Below, piece after piece: positions 1-9,145 of a stretch of DNA of 64,000 nucleotides; within the stretch, counting starts at the first letter, position 1, and every line of letters starts with the position of its first letter. The notes under the pieces are model-generated. The model ran no database searches. It was not told where the DNA came from and worked only from the letters and a program-made list of their open reading frames with translations. Made by a program: the position numbers and the translations under genes. Origin of the DNA: Reticulitermes speratus (taxonomy: Eukaryota; Arthropoda; Insecta; Blattodea; Rhinotermitidae); assembly GCA_021186555.1 (NCBI GenBank), contig JAJKFL010000003.1, forward strand, positions 52,799,130-52,863,129. The letters run 5' to 3'.

Positions 1-1
1 T

Positions 2-286
2 CCTCATGTTACCTTTTACCCTACGTCAGTATGCAACTTGCCTCATGTTACCTTTTACCCTACGTCAGTATGCAACTTGCCTCATGTTACCTTTTACCCT
101 ACGTCAGTATGCAACTTGCCTCATGTTACCTTTTACCCTACGTCAGTATGCAACTTGCCTCATGTTACCTTTTACCCTACGTCAGTATGCAACTTGCCTC
201 ATGTTACCTTTTACCCTACGTCAGTATGCAACTTTCCTCATGTTACCTTTTACCTACGTCAGATGCACTTGCCTCATGTTACTTTT
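2..286. repeat. 39-bp tandem repeat (minisatellite), about 7 units
   Basis: Units starting CCTCATGTTACC begin at 2, 41, 80, 119, 158, 197, 236 and 272. The first six are nearly identical; the last one and a half are degenerate, with single-base deletions. The unit is 13 codons long and stop-free, so all three forward frames stay open; this is not evidence of coding. The array runs off the left edge of the window, so its true length is unknown. Confidence 0.95.
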
Positions 287-343
287 TGGCGCTACAGTTT
301 TGAGGTGGCTCCTAGATTTCTGGAAAAAATTGTTGCTACCCAG
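287..343 (-). mobile_element. Fragment of hAT-type MITE (GGGGTGCACAAA family), reverse orientation
   Basis: The reverse complement matches the 5' third of the elements at 1329, 12865 and 21503: the degenerate terminus, then the segment CTAGGAGCCACCT and TGTAGCGCC. Only the terminal part is present, and it abuts the 39-bp array directly. Confidence 0.6.
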
Positions 344-483
344 CAGTACAGTGACGTTAGGGCAGGTCGTGTAAGTGGCGTCTCCAGTCGCAATATACCA
401 ATTGTTCGGGTACATTTTTTTTCGTCAGGAGATACGTTTGTGGGTAACATGGCATGTCATGGAAATAATGGGATTGCGCAGCC

Positions 484-660
484 AACCAGCTGCATGGTAC
501 AGAGCCCGTCTTAAGAAGTAATACTTCTTGACTAGTGAAGAGATTTCTCTGTGCTTTATGCAACCCGCAGGTTCACTACCCTGTCCGCAGGAGCCCGCCA
601 CTGGCCTGTATCCTGGACCTTCGTGCCCTGTTTCGTTAGGATCCACTTTAATGTTTCGGT
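484..660 (-). pseudogene. Degenerate 3' tail of non-LTR retrotransposon ORF2 (family A)
   Basis: In reverse complement this resembles the tail seen better at 28235-28440 and 47440-47640: a run ending in the words for [12 protein letters not shown], a stop, then the 3' UTR with TTGACTAG and CTTCTCAAGAAG. It is strongly decayed, with several indels. Only the extreme C-terminus survives, as expected for 5'-truncated retrotransposition. Family assignment rests on similarity to the better copies in this window. Confidence 0.5.
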
Positions 661-749
661 ACCATCTACTGATCAGTCCACGTTGTCACCTCCGTTACGC
701 GGACTGAGAGGGTTTCCTTTAAGTGTAATTTGCCGTATGCCAGAAGTTT

Positions 750-1252
750 TAGGCGCGTTCGCAAAATTGCGAAAAGCGACTATGAGCTTCGATATGTCTG
801 TCTGTCCGAATGGAACAAGTCGGCTCCCACTGGACGGATTCTCGTGACATTTGATATTTCAGTATTTTCGAAAATCTGTCTAGAAAATCCACGTTTGATT
901 AAAATCTAACAAGAATGACGGGTTCTTTGCGTGAAGACCTATGTACATTTATGATAGTATCTCGCTGAATTCTTCTTAGATTGAGAAATGTTTCAGCCAG
1001 AAGATGTAGAGAAAATTAAAACACCGTTTTATGTTCAATAACTTTTTTTCCGAAAATCGCGCCATTTATGAGATAATGTGGAAAAATATGGTAGAGCCAG
1101 ACAGGCCACAGATGTCAATATAATACGGCGCATGCGCAGTGCATGCTTAGAGAACTAAGGCTACACACACACTCAGAATATGTTATAATTATTTGCTTTT
1201 CCACGGCAATAATGGTTACGCGAACGTGTCTCAATGTCACGTTGATATGTAC
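750..1252 (+). mobile_element. Dispersed non-coding repeat D1, copy 1 (about 0.5 kb)
   Basis: It matches the reverse complement of 42903-43426 over its whole length. Shared landmarks in order are GCGAAAAGCGACTA, TTCTTCTTAGA, ATGAGATAATGTGGAAAAA, CCAGACAGGCCACAGATG, CGGCGCATGCGC, GGCTACACACACACTC and CGTGTCTCAATG. Both ends carry a short GCGTTCGC-like inverted motif, so a non-autonomous DNA element is possible. No coding capacity and no clear target duplication are seen. Confidence 0.75.
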
Positions 1253-1328
1253 GTTGGTGTTACTTGGGGCGGGCAGAGGCCCCTTATAACGATGTGAAAA
1301 TCCTCAATATCCACTCCAGTGATGAAAG

Positions 1329-1494
1329 AAGGGGTGCACAAATTTTCCAGAGCCTGGGAGCCATCTCAAAATTCTAGACGCCAGAAGGGTGATATGAAGC
1401 AAGTTCCATATTGAGGACTCACGAATATTAGGCGTCACCGTGCAAGATTTAGTCGCCCCGGGTGAGCCAGGCGCCCGGGTTTTGTGCAACCCTG
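1329..1494 (+). mobile_element. hAT-type MITE, GGGGTGCACAAA family, copy 1
   Basis: A 166-bp element with terminal inverted repeats near CAGGGGTGCACAAA at the left and TTTGTGCAACCCTG at the right. It aligns end to end with 12865-13028 and 21503-21667, sharing CGCCAGAAGGGTGA and TTTAGTCGCC. It contains no ORF. The target duplication is not recognisable here, unlike at the other two copies. Confidence 0.75.
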
Positions 1495-1823
1495 TGTTCA
1501 AATTATACCGTCTGTCTCATAAACTACGGACTTGGGGGTCAGGTTTGCGATACTTTTGATTTCTGTGGTCAGTATGACAGGTTTACGTTAGTTATTGGGA
1601 CGTTGCAGCGTCGTGGAACGCCGCATTCTTGATTCTTGACTTGCTGCATATCGAATGAGTCCTGACACACGTTAAAGACACTGACTGTACTGTACTCCGA
1701 GCTTTGGTGCCGAACGGAGCAACCCACGCCTGAACTTACTAACTCTTGAAATGAAGCAGGCGTCGTTAACCACTTGGGCGTCACGATGTGTTCAGACTGT
1801 AGCGTGAGGCGACGGATACATAT
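1495..1823. other. Unassigned stretch
   Basis: No convincing coding segment, tandem repeat or recognised element. The short open frames on the minus strand show no family resemblance. Confidence 0.5.
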
Positions 1824-1970
1824 TGTCTTCGTGTATGTGACGCCATGTAGTCTGGTCCGAATTTACCGACGTTCCGGAAGAATGTACATAGCCTTTACAG
1901 TAGAAGAGTGGCTATCCCTGAAACATCGGTAAATTATACCAGGCTACACGGCGTCACATCCCAGAAGACA
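1824..1970. repeat. Fold-back element, TGACGCCGTGTAG family, copy 1
   Basis: The left arm runs GTCTTC then TATGTGACGCCATGTAG and a TTTACCGACGTTCC segment. The right arm mirrors it, with GAAACATCGGTAAATTATACC then ACACGGCGTCACATCCCAGAAGAC. Arms are about 60 bp with mismatches and indels. The same architecture recurs at nine further places in this window. The right arm keeps the GAAACRTCGGTAAA part of the hammerhead-like signature, but the CTGATGA box is lost. Confidence 0.75.
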
Positions 1971-2075
1971 TCTATTTCCCTGATGCCATTTTTTTAAGTG
2001 TGACGTCACACCGAACGGTGCTCGTCAGTGTTTGGCGCTCCTATTGTTTATGAAGGTCATGCTCTAAAATCTTGG

Positions 2076-4127
2076 CTAAGTCTTTAAAGCCCAGTGGTTA
2101 CTTTGCTTACCACCAAGTTTAACATTAAGGAATCCAGCAGTCTGTTCACAGTGTATTTAGGATATGTTTCTTATGAACATGTGCCTCGGAACAAACAGCG
2201 ATTATTTCCCTATACAGCATTAACCGAAACGAGATGAGTGTGTTTACTGCGCGGTACGGACTGTATGTGTTTTGTGTGGATCTCAGAACAAACAGCGATT
2301 ATTTCACTGTACAGCATTATACTGACTGGTTTGTATAACTGAGACGGAGGTGTTTACTGCGCGGTACGGACTGTATTTATGTGTTTTGTGTGGATCTCAG
2401 AACAAACAGCGATTATTTCACTGTACAGCATTAACTGACTGGTTTGTATAACTGAGACGGAGTGTGTTTACTGCGCGGTACGGACTGTATTTATGTGTTT
2501 TGTGTGGATCTCAGAACAAACAGCGATTATTTCACTGTACAGCATTAACTGACTGGTTTGTATAACTGAGACGGAGTCGTGTTTACTGCGCGGTACGGAC
2601 TGTATTTATGTGTTTTGTGTGGATCTCAGAACAAACAGCGATTATTTCACTGTACAGCATTAACTGACTGGTTTGTATAACTGAGACGGAGTGTGTTTAC
2701 TGCGCGGTACGGACTGTATTTATGTGTTTTGTGTGGATCTCAGAACAAACAGCGATTATTTCACTGTACAGCATTAACTGACTGGTTTGTATAACTGAGA
2801 CGGAGTGTGTTTACTGCGCGGTACGGACTGTATTTATGTGTTTTGTGTGGATCTCAGAACAAACAGCGATTATTTCACTGTACACATTAACTGACTGGTT
2901 TGTATAACTGAGACGGAGTGTGTTTACTGCGCGGTACGGACTGTATTTATGTGTTTTGTGTGGATCTCAGAACAAACAGCGATTATTTCACTGTACAACA
3001 TTAACTGACTGGTTTGTATAACTGAGACGGAGTGTGTTTACTGCGCGGTACGGACTGTATTTATGTGTTTTGTGTGGATCTCAGAACAAACAGCGATTAT
3101 TTCACTGTACAACATTAACTGACTGGTTTGTATAACTGAGACGGAGGTGTTTACTGCGCGGTACGGACTGTATTTATGTGTTTTGTGTGGATCTCAGAAC
3201 AAACAGCGATTATTTCACTGTACAACATTAACTGACTGGTTTGTATAACTGAGACGGAGCGTGTTTACTGCGCGGTACGGACTGTATTTATGTGTTTTGT
3301 GTGGATCTCAGAACAAACAGCGATTATTTCACTGTACAGCATTAACTGACTGGTTTGTATAACTGAGACGGAGCGTGTTTACTGCGCGGTACGGACTGTA
3401 TTTATGTGTTTTGTGTGGATCTCAGAACAAACAGCGATTATTTCACTGTACACATTAACTGACTGGTTTGTATAACTGAGACGGAGTGTGTTTACTGCGC
3501 GGTACGGACTGTATTTATGTGTTTTGTGTGGATCTCAGAACAAACAGCGATTATTTCACTGTACAGCATTAACTGACTGGTTTGTATAACTGAGACGGAG
3601 TGTGTTTACTGCGCGGTACGGACTGTATTTATGTGTTTTGTGTGGATCTCAGAACAAACAGCGATTATTTCACTGTACAGCATTAACTGACTGGTTTGTA
3701 TAACTGAGACGGAGTGTGTTTACTGCGCGGTACGGACTGTATTTATGTGTTTTGTGTGGATCTCAGAACAAACAGCGATTATTTCACTGTACAACATTAA
3801 CTGACTGGTTTGTATAACTGAGACGGAGTGTGTTTACTGCGCGGTACGGACTGTATTTATGTGTTTTGTGTGGATCTCAGAACAAACAGCGATTATTTCA
3901 CTGTACAACATTAACTGACTGGTTTGTATAACTGAGACGGAGTGTGTTTACTGCGCGGTACGGACTGTATTTATGTGTTTTGTGTGGATCTCAGAACAAA
4001 CAGCGATTATTTCACTGTACAACATTAACTGACTGGTTTGTATAACTGAGACGGAGCGTGTTTACTGCGCGGTACGAGCAGAATGTTTAAATGTAATTAA
4101 GCTTAATCTTGGACTCTAAAGGGTTAA
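2076..4127 (+). mobile_element. piggyBac-like (TTAA) non-autonomous element carrying a 114-bp array, copy 1
   Basis: The right end reads GGACTCTAAAGGG followed by TTAA at 4124-4127. In reverse complement this is TTAACCCTTTAGAGTCC, the classic TTAA + CCC arrangement of piggyBac-type ends. The left end is degenerate: CTAA at 2076-2079, then GTCTTTAAAGCCCAGTGG, which matches the end of the relic at 60069 (reverse complement ACCCTTTTAAAGTCCAGTGG). Between the ends lie a short unique arm, about sixteen 114-bp units and a short TGTTTAAAT arm. No transposase is present. The superfamily call rests on the TTAA flank and terminal motif only. Confidence 0.65.
2210..4076 (+). repeat. 114-bp satellite array, about 16 units
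   Basis: The period is 114 bp, measured from successive GTTTACTGCGCGGTACG motifs at 2581, 2695 and 2809; 17 such motifs are present. Other landmarks per unit are GTGTGGATCTCAGAAC, AACAGCGATTATTTCAC and TGACTGGTTTGTATAACTG. Units differ mainly by 1-2 bp indels around GGAGTGTG and by ACAGCATT versus ACAACATT, so the array is well homogenised. The same monomer recurs at 28565-30612 and, reversed, at 51538-52210. Confidence 0.97.
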
Positions 4128-4319
4128 TCACGCATAATACTCCGTAATTTTTTTGAAAAGGGGCTCCGTAAAATTGTACACTCATCTTGGTGCCAGTTTG
4201 TTTTTGTACTAAGTACGCATTTTGACAGGATTTGTTGTGTGTTTGTTGTTATGCAAGATTGAGAATGTGTGTTTTGCTCGTCCTATGTCACACGTAACAC
4301 TTGGCGTTTCTAATTTTAG

Positions 4320-4372
4320 GATGGCACTACGGAACACACATTCGAAGCGGTTGTGCTGGAAACGAAAGAAAG
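4320..4372 (+). CDS. Possible internal host exon (53 nt), product unknown
   Basis: A pyrimidine-rich stretch with a branch-like CTAAT precedes TTTTAG at 4319, and AG followed by GTAATG ends the segment, giving a plausible acceptor and donor. Between them one frame reads DGTTEHTFEAVVLETKER without a stop, with varied amino-acid composition unlike the neighbouring repeats. At 53 nt it would shift phase. I do not recognise the protein and see no flanking exon in the window. It may be chance; transcript evidence would settle it. Confidence 0.3.
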
Positions 4373-5645
4373 GTAATGTATCACGTCTAGTTTGAATTCA
4401 CTTTGTTGTGTGATTTCTGTGAATCTATAGGATTAGCACGGTGATTTTGTAGATAGATCTTGGCACAAGTATTGCTTCTGTTTTATTATCATTCCCTATT
4501 GATTTTGTGAACGTAGCCGTTTGAATTTGACTGGCATGAGTGTTTGATAGTGAGGTTATGAAACGTAAAATGAATAGTTGATTGTCTTTTCTGTCGCATT
4601 TCAACAAATCAGCAGTACTGTGGGGGCTGGGGGTACGTATAATTTTTATCTGCTTGTCGCACGCTCAAGGATTTTTGTAGTGTATTTATTTATTTCTTTA
4701 TTAAGTAACTGTAGCGGGCTTGGAAGTGAAGCATATGTTCATTTAACGACGCACTTTCTTTTCTGTTCGTTGTCCAGCCTTACAGTAATTGAAGGGAACT
4801 GAATTAGTGCGAAGTAAATGACCTTGGTGTGGGCACGTAGGCCAGTCAGTGTGTCAATGCACACGCTACGTGCCGGACGGTTGGAAAATGGGAATTTGAT
4901 TTCGTGTGGGGGGGTAGGCATTATTTTCTTCTTCCTCGCGTCCAGACGGCTGTGGCGCCCACATTGCGTCCCATCGCATGTGGGTGTGACCAGTAGGCAC
5001 CCGATGACGATTCTGAACCTCCACTAGAAGGCCAGTAGTTCGAATCCCGTACTCTTTTGAATTTTCTTTCCGTACGTCACCGTGCCCTAGCACATAGACC
5101 TCCATCATTGATATTAATAGCATGTTTATATTGTGTTTCACTTTTATGCTTGGTCGTTTCTTGCATTTGCTGTAAATCTTGCTGATCTGTAGAGTAGTGA
5201 ACTGCGTTCTTCATGGAAGGCGACTTTTAGTCTGTTTGGCTTTAGAAAAGAGGATGAAAAGTCGCTTTTGAGATTACAGTGCTGTGTGTGTGTGTGCGTG
5301 TGCGTGTGTTTGCGTGCATGCTGGGTGTAGTGCTTATACCTAAAAGGAATGAGGAAGGGTGGGGGTGATGTACAGTCTGCGGCCCGCGAGAGTGAGTTTT
5401 CGACCACACGACTTACGCTTCCGCCTCAGAATGAAGGCCAGTTTTGTTGTCAATCGGTTAACTTGGCACGCGTAGTTCAGTTAAGTACACAGTATGTAAG
5501 TTGGTAGCGGGCTTGGTGCATGTTGCATGAAAACATAGCCATGTTTTCAAAATGTCTTGACAGTGGGAAGAGAAAAATAAATATATAAAATACAGGAACT
5601 TAAAAATTTACAATCTTTAATCTTAATTCACCGTGCATTTTTATT
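4373..5645. other. Unassigned stretch with a TG-rich microsatellite
   Basis: No recognised element. A short imperfect (TG)n run with CG interruptions lies at about 5282-5310, and a lone tRNA-like B-box, AGTTCGAATCCCG, lies at 5036-5048 without a convincing A-box. Open frames here are short and repeat-free, with no recognisable product. Confidence 0.5.
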
Positions 5646-5714
5646 ATTTAAGATAAAACACCAACAAAATGCACAACTTATAAGGTGCAGATTAGCTCCT
5701 TATATCATGATATT

Positions 5715-5755
5715 ACCCTACGCGTTTCAGCTCTTCGTGAGCCATCATCAGGGGT
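5715..5755 (-). ncRNA. Hammerhead-ribozyme-like module, left arm copy
   Basis: Reading the reverse strand: ACCC (stem I), CTGATGA core, one extra T, GGCTC-loop ACGAA-GAGCT (stem II), GAA, the palindrome ACGCGT (stem III), A, then GGGT closing stem I. The order matches a type I hammerhead with a very short stem III of the kind that works as a dimer. The extra base after CTGATGA departs from the canonical core, so activity is unproven. Confidence 0.5.
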
Positions 5756-5921
5756 CTTTTACTCTTATAAAAGGTGCTTTACAGATGCTTAACTGTGTTT
5801 TATGACTCGTGTGTTTTTAACTTATGAACAAGTGTTTTATGCTCCAGATAGTGCATAATTTTTAAAAAAAGTGTCATCAACAGATGCAGCATTTGTAAAG
5901 CACCTTTTATAAGAGTAAAAG

Positions 5922-5962
5922 ACCCCTGATGATGGCTCACGAAGAGCTGAAACGCGTAGGGT
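5922..5962 (+). ncRNA. Hammerhead-ribozyme-like module, right arm copy
   Basis: Same sequence as the left-arm copy, read on the plus strand: ACCC, CTGATGA, T, GGCTC/GAGCT hairpin, GAA, ACGCGT, A, GGGT. The putative cleavage position would follow the GTA triplet. The two modules face each other across the spacer, so a transcript of the whole element could alternatively fold as one long hairpin that hides both. Confidence 0.5.
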
Positions 5963-6031
5963 AATATCATGATATAAGGAGCTAATCTGCACCTTATAAG
6001 TTGTGCATTTTGTTGGTGTTTTATCTTAAAT

Positions 6032-6299
6032 TAAAAATTTACTGTTTAAATTTTAGGTGCAGCAGACAAAAAAAAATTACATAAATGAAAGTAGATTAGC
6101 TTGCCTAATTTTGGGGCGCTGAACACGAAAATGAGATTAAGAATTGAGAATTGGCTCTGGTTTCCAATTTACGGGAGGGATCTCATAAGAACGACTTAAC
6201 GACTTAGCGGATGAGTAGAGCGCTCATCTCACAGACTGCTACTTCTGTATGGTGTCTACTATTCAGGAAGGGATTACCAAGAAAAAAAAATGGACAGTG
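6032..6299. other. Unassigned flank between fold-back and pseudogene
   Basis: AT-rich sequence with no recognised element. The last 60 bases may belong to the 5' part of the following pseudogene, but are too decayed to assign. Confidence 0.4.
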
Positions 6300-6996
6300 G
6301 AGTACTGAAATGTACCATTGGCTGTTCGTCCAGTACCTCACTGTGAAAGTCTGTCTATTCCAGAGCCCCCCCAACCCCCCGAAAGTTTTTCCTTAGACTG
6401 TGATGAGGAAGAGGAGAATACACCCGAAGAAACACCACAGCCGTCTGCTTCAAGAGATTTGGAATTTTTCCTGAACGTAACCTCTGCTGAACCACACAAG
6501 ATCACGCAGAAAGAGCTTTCTGACTTCTTCAGAGATCTAGAACTGTCGAATAACAAAGCAGAACTGTTGTCTTCTGGACGACACTGAAAGTGACAACATT
6601 TCGCTGCCGCCAAAAAGATTTTGAGCAGTTCTTCATAACACAAGGCGAACTCAGTGCTTTGAAGAACGTCGAGAGGTCTGATGGCAGCAGTGAACATCAA
6701 GTGCAGTCCGGAAGAATGGCGACTGTTCCGAGACTCTTCCATGTATAGCCTAAAAGCAGTGTTGTTGCACAAGGGCAACATAGTGCCTTCAATCGCTGTT
6801 ACCTATGTCGTCCACAAACAGGAAACATAGAAAAACGTGAAGGAAATTCTCAGCTGCGTGAACTACGAGATATATCAGTGGCGCATTTGCCGTGATTTGA
6901 AGGTAATTGCCATTTTGATGGGACTGCCAAAGGGTTAAACTAAATTGTGTTACTTCGTATGTGAATGGGAGAGTCATACCAAAAGTGTTTATTACA

Positions 6997-7011
6997 GAAA
7001 GAAGAACTAGC
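6997..7011. repeat. Left copy of 15-bp target-site duplication
   Basis: GAAAGAAGAACTAGC here is repeated exactly at 7457-7471, flanking the inserted retroposon. The sequence belongs to the pseudogene (codons for RKK), which shows which copy is the original target. Confidence 0.85.
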
Positions 7012-7456
7012 TAACTAACTCCATGGAGCAAATTCCTTCTTGAGAAGCTAACAGGTCGTCAGCTGGTCAAGAAATTCCCCGCTTTTTATGGAACCCGAAG
7101 GTTCATTACCGCACTCACTATAGCCCGCCACCTGTCCCTATCCAAATAATCAGTCCAGATCGAGGCTCTGTATAGTGTTTCGTAACATGGTAATTTTTTT
7201 ACGGTGAGGAGTTGTTAGCACCTCGCCCAACCCCCAAGCTGGAGGACCACCCCTTGTCGGCTGTCCGCGACTGCATATTCGCAGCTACCCTCCATATTCG
7301 GAGGCCGTTCCTCCATCCGGAACCCGAGGACGCGCCATGCCGTGGTGACAGGGACGACTTATCGTGGTGACAGGGACCGACTTATGGTGGTGACAGGGAC
7401 CGACTTATGGTGGTGACAGGACGACTTATGGTGGTGACAGGGACCCACTAATCATG
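7012..7456 (+). mobile_element. Truncated non-LTR retroposon inserted in the pseudogene, with inverted 5' part
   Basis: Flanked by an exact 15-bp duplication (6997-7011, 7457-7471). The first part, to about 7160, is antisense to the family A tail (CTTGAGAAGCTAACAGGTC, TTCCCCGC, CCCGAAGGTTCATTACCGC). From about 7195 the sequence is a sense 3' region with GTTGTTAGCACCTCGCCC and GGAGGACCACCCCTTGTC, ending in short tandem repeats. This head-to-tail inversion resembles 5' inversion by twin priming, known for L1. Alternatively, two separate elements are fused. Confidence 0.7.
7339..7456 (+). repeat. About 24-bp tandem 3' tail of the inserted retroposon, 5 units
   Basis: Units of TGGTGACAGGGACCGACTTA repeat five times with small deletions, and end at the target-site duplication. 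Many non-LTR elements end in short tandem repeats rather than poly(A), so this is probably the true 3' end of the element. Confidence 0.8.
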
Positions 7457-7661
7457 GAAAGAAGAACTAGCCTCTACATAAATCACATACACCTGGAACA
7501 AAGAACGTAGCTCCTCAGCCTCTTGCAGATCCATGTAAAGTGTTGCTTCCCCGTCTGCGTATTCATTTTGACCTCATGAAAAATTTCATGAAGGCACCAG
7601 AGAGAAATGGCCCAGAATTTTCATTCCTGTGTGAGAAATTCCTAAAACTTAGTAAGGAGAA

Positions 7662-9145
7662 GATTAAGGCGGGTGTATTCATTGGGCCCCAGATACATCA
7701 GCTCTTCAGAAATCCAGATTAAGGCGGGTTTATTCATTGGGCCACAGATACATCAGCTGTTCAGAAATCCAGATTAAGGCGGGTGTATTCATTGGGCCAC
7801 AGATACATCAGCTGTTCAGAAATCCAGATTAAGGCGGGTTTATTCATTGGGCCACAGATACATCAGCTGTTCAGAAATCCAGATTAAGGCGGGTGTATTC
7901 ATTGGGCCCCAGATACATCAGCTCTTCAGAAATCCAGATTAAGGCGGGTTTATTCATTAGGCCCCAGATACATCAGCTGTTCAGAAATCCAGATTAAGGC
8001 GGGTGTATTCATTGGGCCCCAGATACATCAGCTCTTCAGAAATCCAGATTAAGGCGGGTTTATTCATTGGGCCACAGATACATCAGCTGTTCAGAAATCC
8101 AGATTAATGCGGGTTTATTCATTGGGCCCCAGATACATCAGCTGTTCAGAAATCCAGATTAAGGCGGGTGTATTCATTGGGCCACAGATACATCAGCTGT
8201 TCAGAAATCCAGATTAAGGCGGGTGTATTCATTGGGCCCCAGATACATCAGCTCTTCAGAAATCCAGATTAAGGCGGGTTTATTCATTGGGCCCCAGATA
8301 CATCAGCTGTTCAGAAATCCAGATTAAGGCGGGTGTATTCATTAGGCCCCAGATACTTCAGCTCTGCAGAAATCCAGATTAAGGCGGGTTTATTCATTGG
8401 GCCCCAGATACATCAGCTGTTCAGAAATCCAGATTAAGGCGGGTGTATTCATTGGGCCACAGATACATCAGCTGTTCAGAAATCCAGATTAAGGCGGGTG
8501 TATTCATTGGGCCCCAGATACATCAGCTCTTCAGAAATCCAGATTAAGGCGGGTTTATTCATTGGGCCCCAGATACATCAGCTGTTCAGAAATCCAGATT
8601 AAGGCGGGTGTATTCATTAGGCCCCAGATACTTCAGCTCTGCAGAAATCCAGATTAAGGCGGGTTTATTCATTGGGCCCCAGATACATCAGCTCTTCAGA
8701 AATCCAGATTAAGGCGGGTTTATTCATTGGGCCCCAGATACATCAGCTGTTCAGAAATCCAGATTAAGGCGGGTGTATTCATTGGGCCACAGATACATCA
8801 GCTGTTCAGAAATCCAGATTAAGGCGGGTGTATTCATTGGGCCCCAGATACATCAGCTCTTCAGAAATCCAGATTAAGGCGGGTTTATTCATTGGGCCCC
8901 AGATACATCAGCTCTTCAGAAATCCAGATTAAGGCGGGTTTATTCATTGGGCCCCAGATACATCAGCTGTTCAGAAATCCAGATTAAGGCGGGTGTATTC
9001 ATTGGGCCACAGATACATCAGCTGTTCAGAAATCCAGATTAAGGCGGGTGTATTCATTGGGCCACAGATACATCAGCTGTTCAGAAATCCAGATTAAGGC
9101 GGGTGTATTCATTAGGCCCCAGATACTTCAGCTCTGCAGAAATCC
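7662..9145 (+). repeat. 55-bp tandem array expanded from coding sequence, 27 units
   Basis: The unit GATTAAGGCGGGTGTATTCA...CAGAAATCCA encodes KIKAGVFIGPQIHQLFRNP in its first copy, a conserved block of the host pseudogene. 1484 bp is 27.0 units. Since 55 is not a multiple of 3 the frame is lost. Variants (TGTATTC/TTTATTC, GGGCCCC/GGGCCAC, CTCTTCAG/CTGTTCAG) alternate in blocks. The rare variant with ATTAGG...CTTCAG...CTCTGCAG occurs at 8341, 8616 and 9111, spaced 5 and 9 units apart, so multi-unit blocks have duplicated. Confidence 0.95.

Larger units (their letters stand above)
5646..6031. mobile_element. Fold-back element with 144-bp near-perfect arms, each carrying a hammerhead-like module
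   Basis: The left arm 5646-5789 and right arm 5888-6031 are reverse complements with only a rare mismatch, separated by a 98-bp spacer. Outer landmarks are ATTTAAGATAAAACACC and its complement; inner landmarks are TAAAAGGTGCTTTACA and its complement. Each arm contains CCTGATGATGGC...GAAACGCGTAGGG. There is no ORF and no obvious target duplication. The high arm identity suggests recent formation or strong constraint. Confidence 0.9.

Noticed and set aside
2210-4076. CRISPR-like array
   Set aside because: Units are contiguous with no unique spacers; the genome is eukaryotic.
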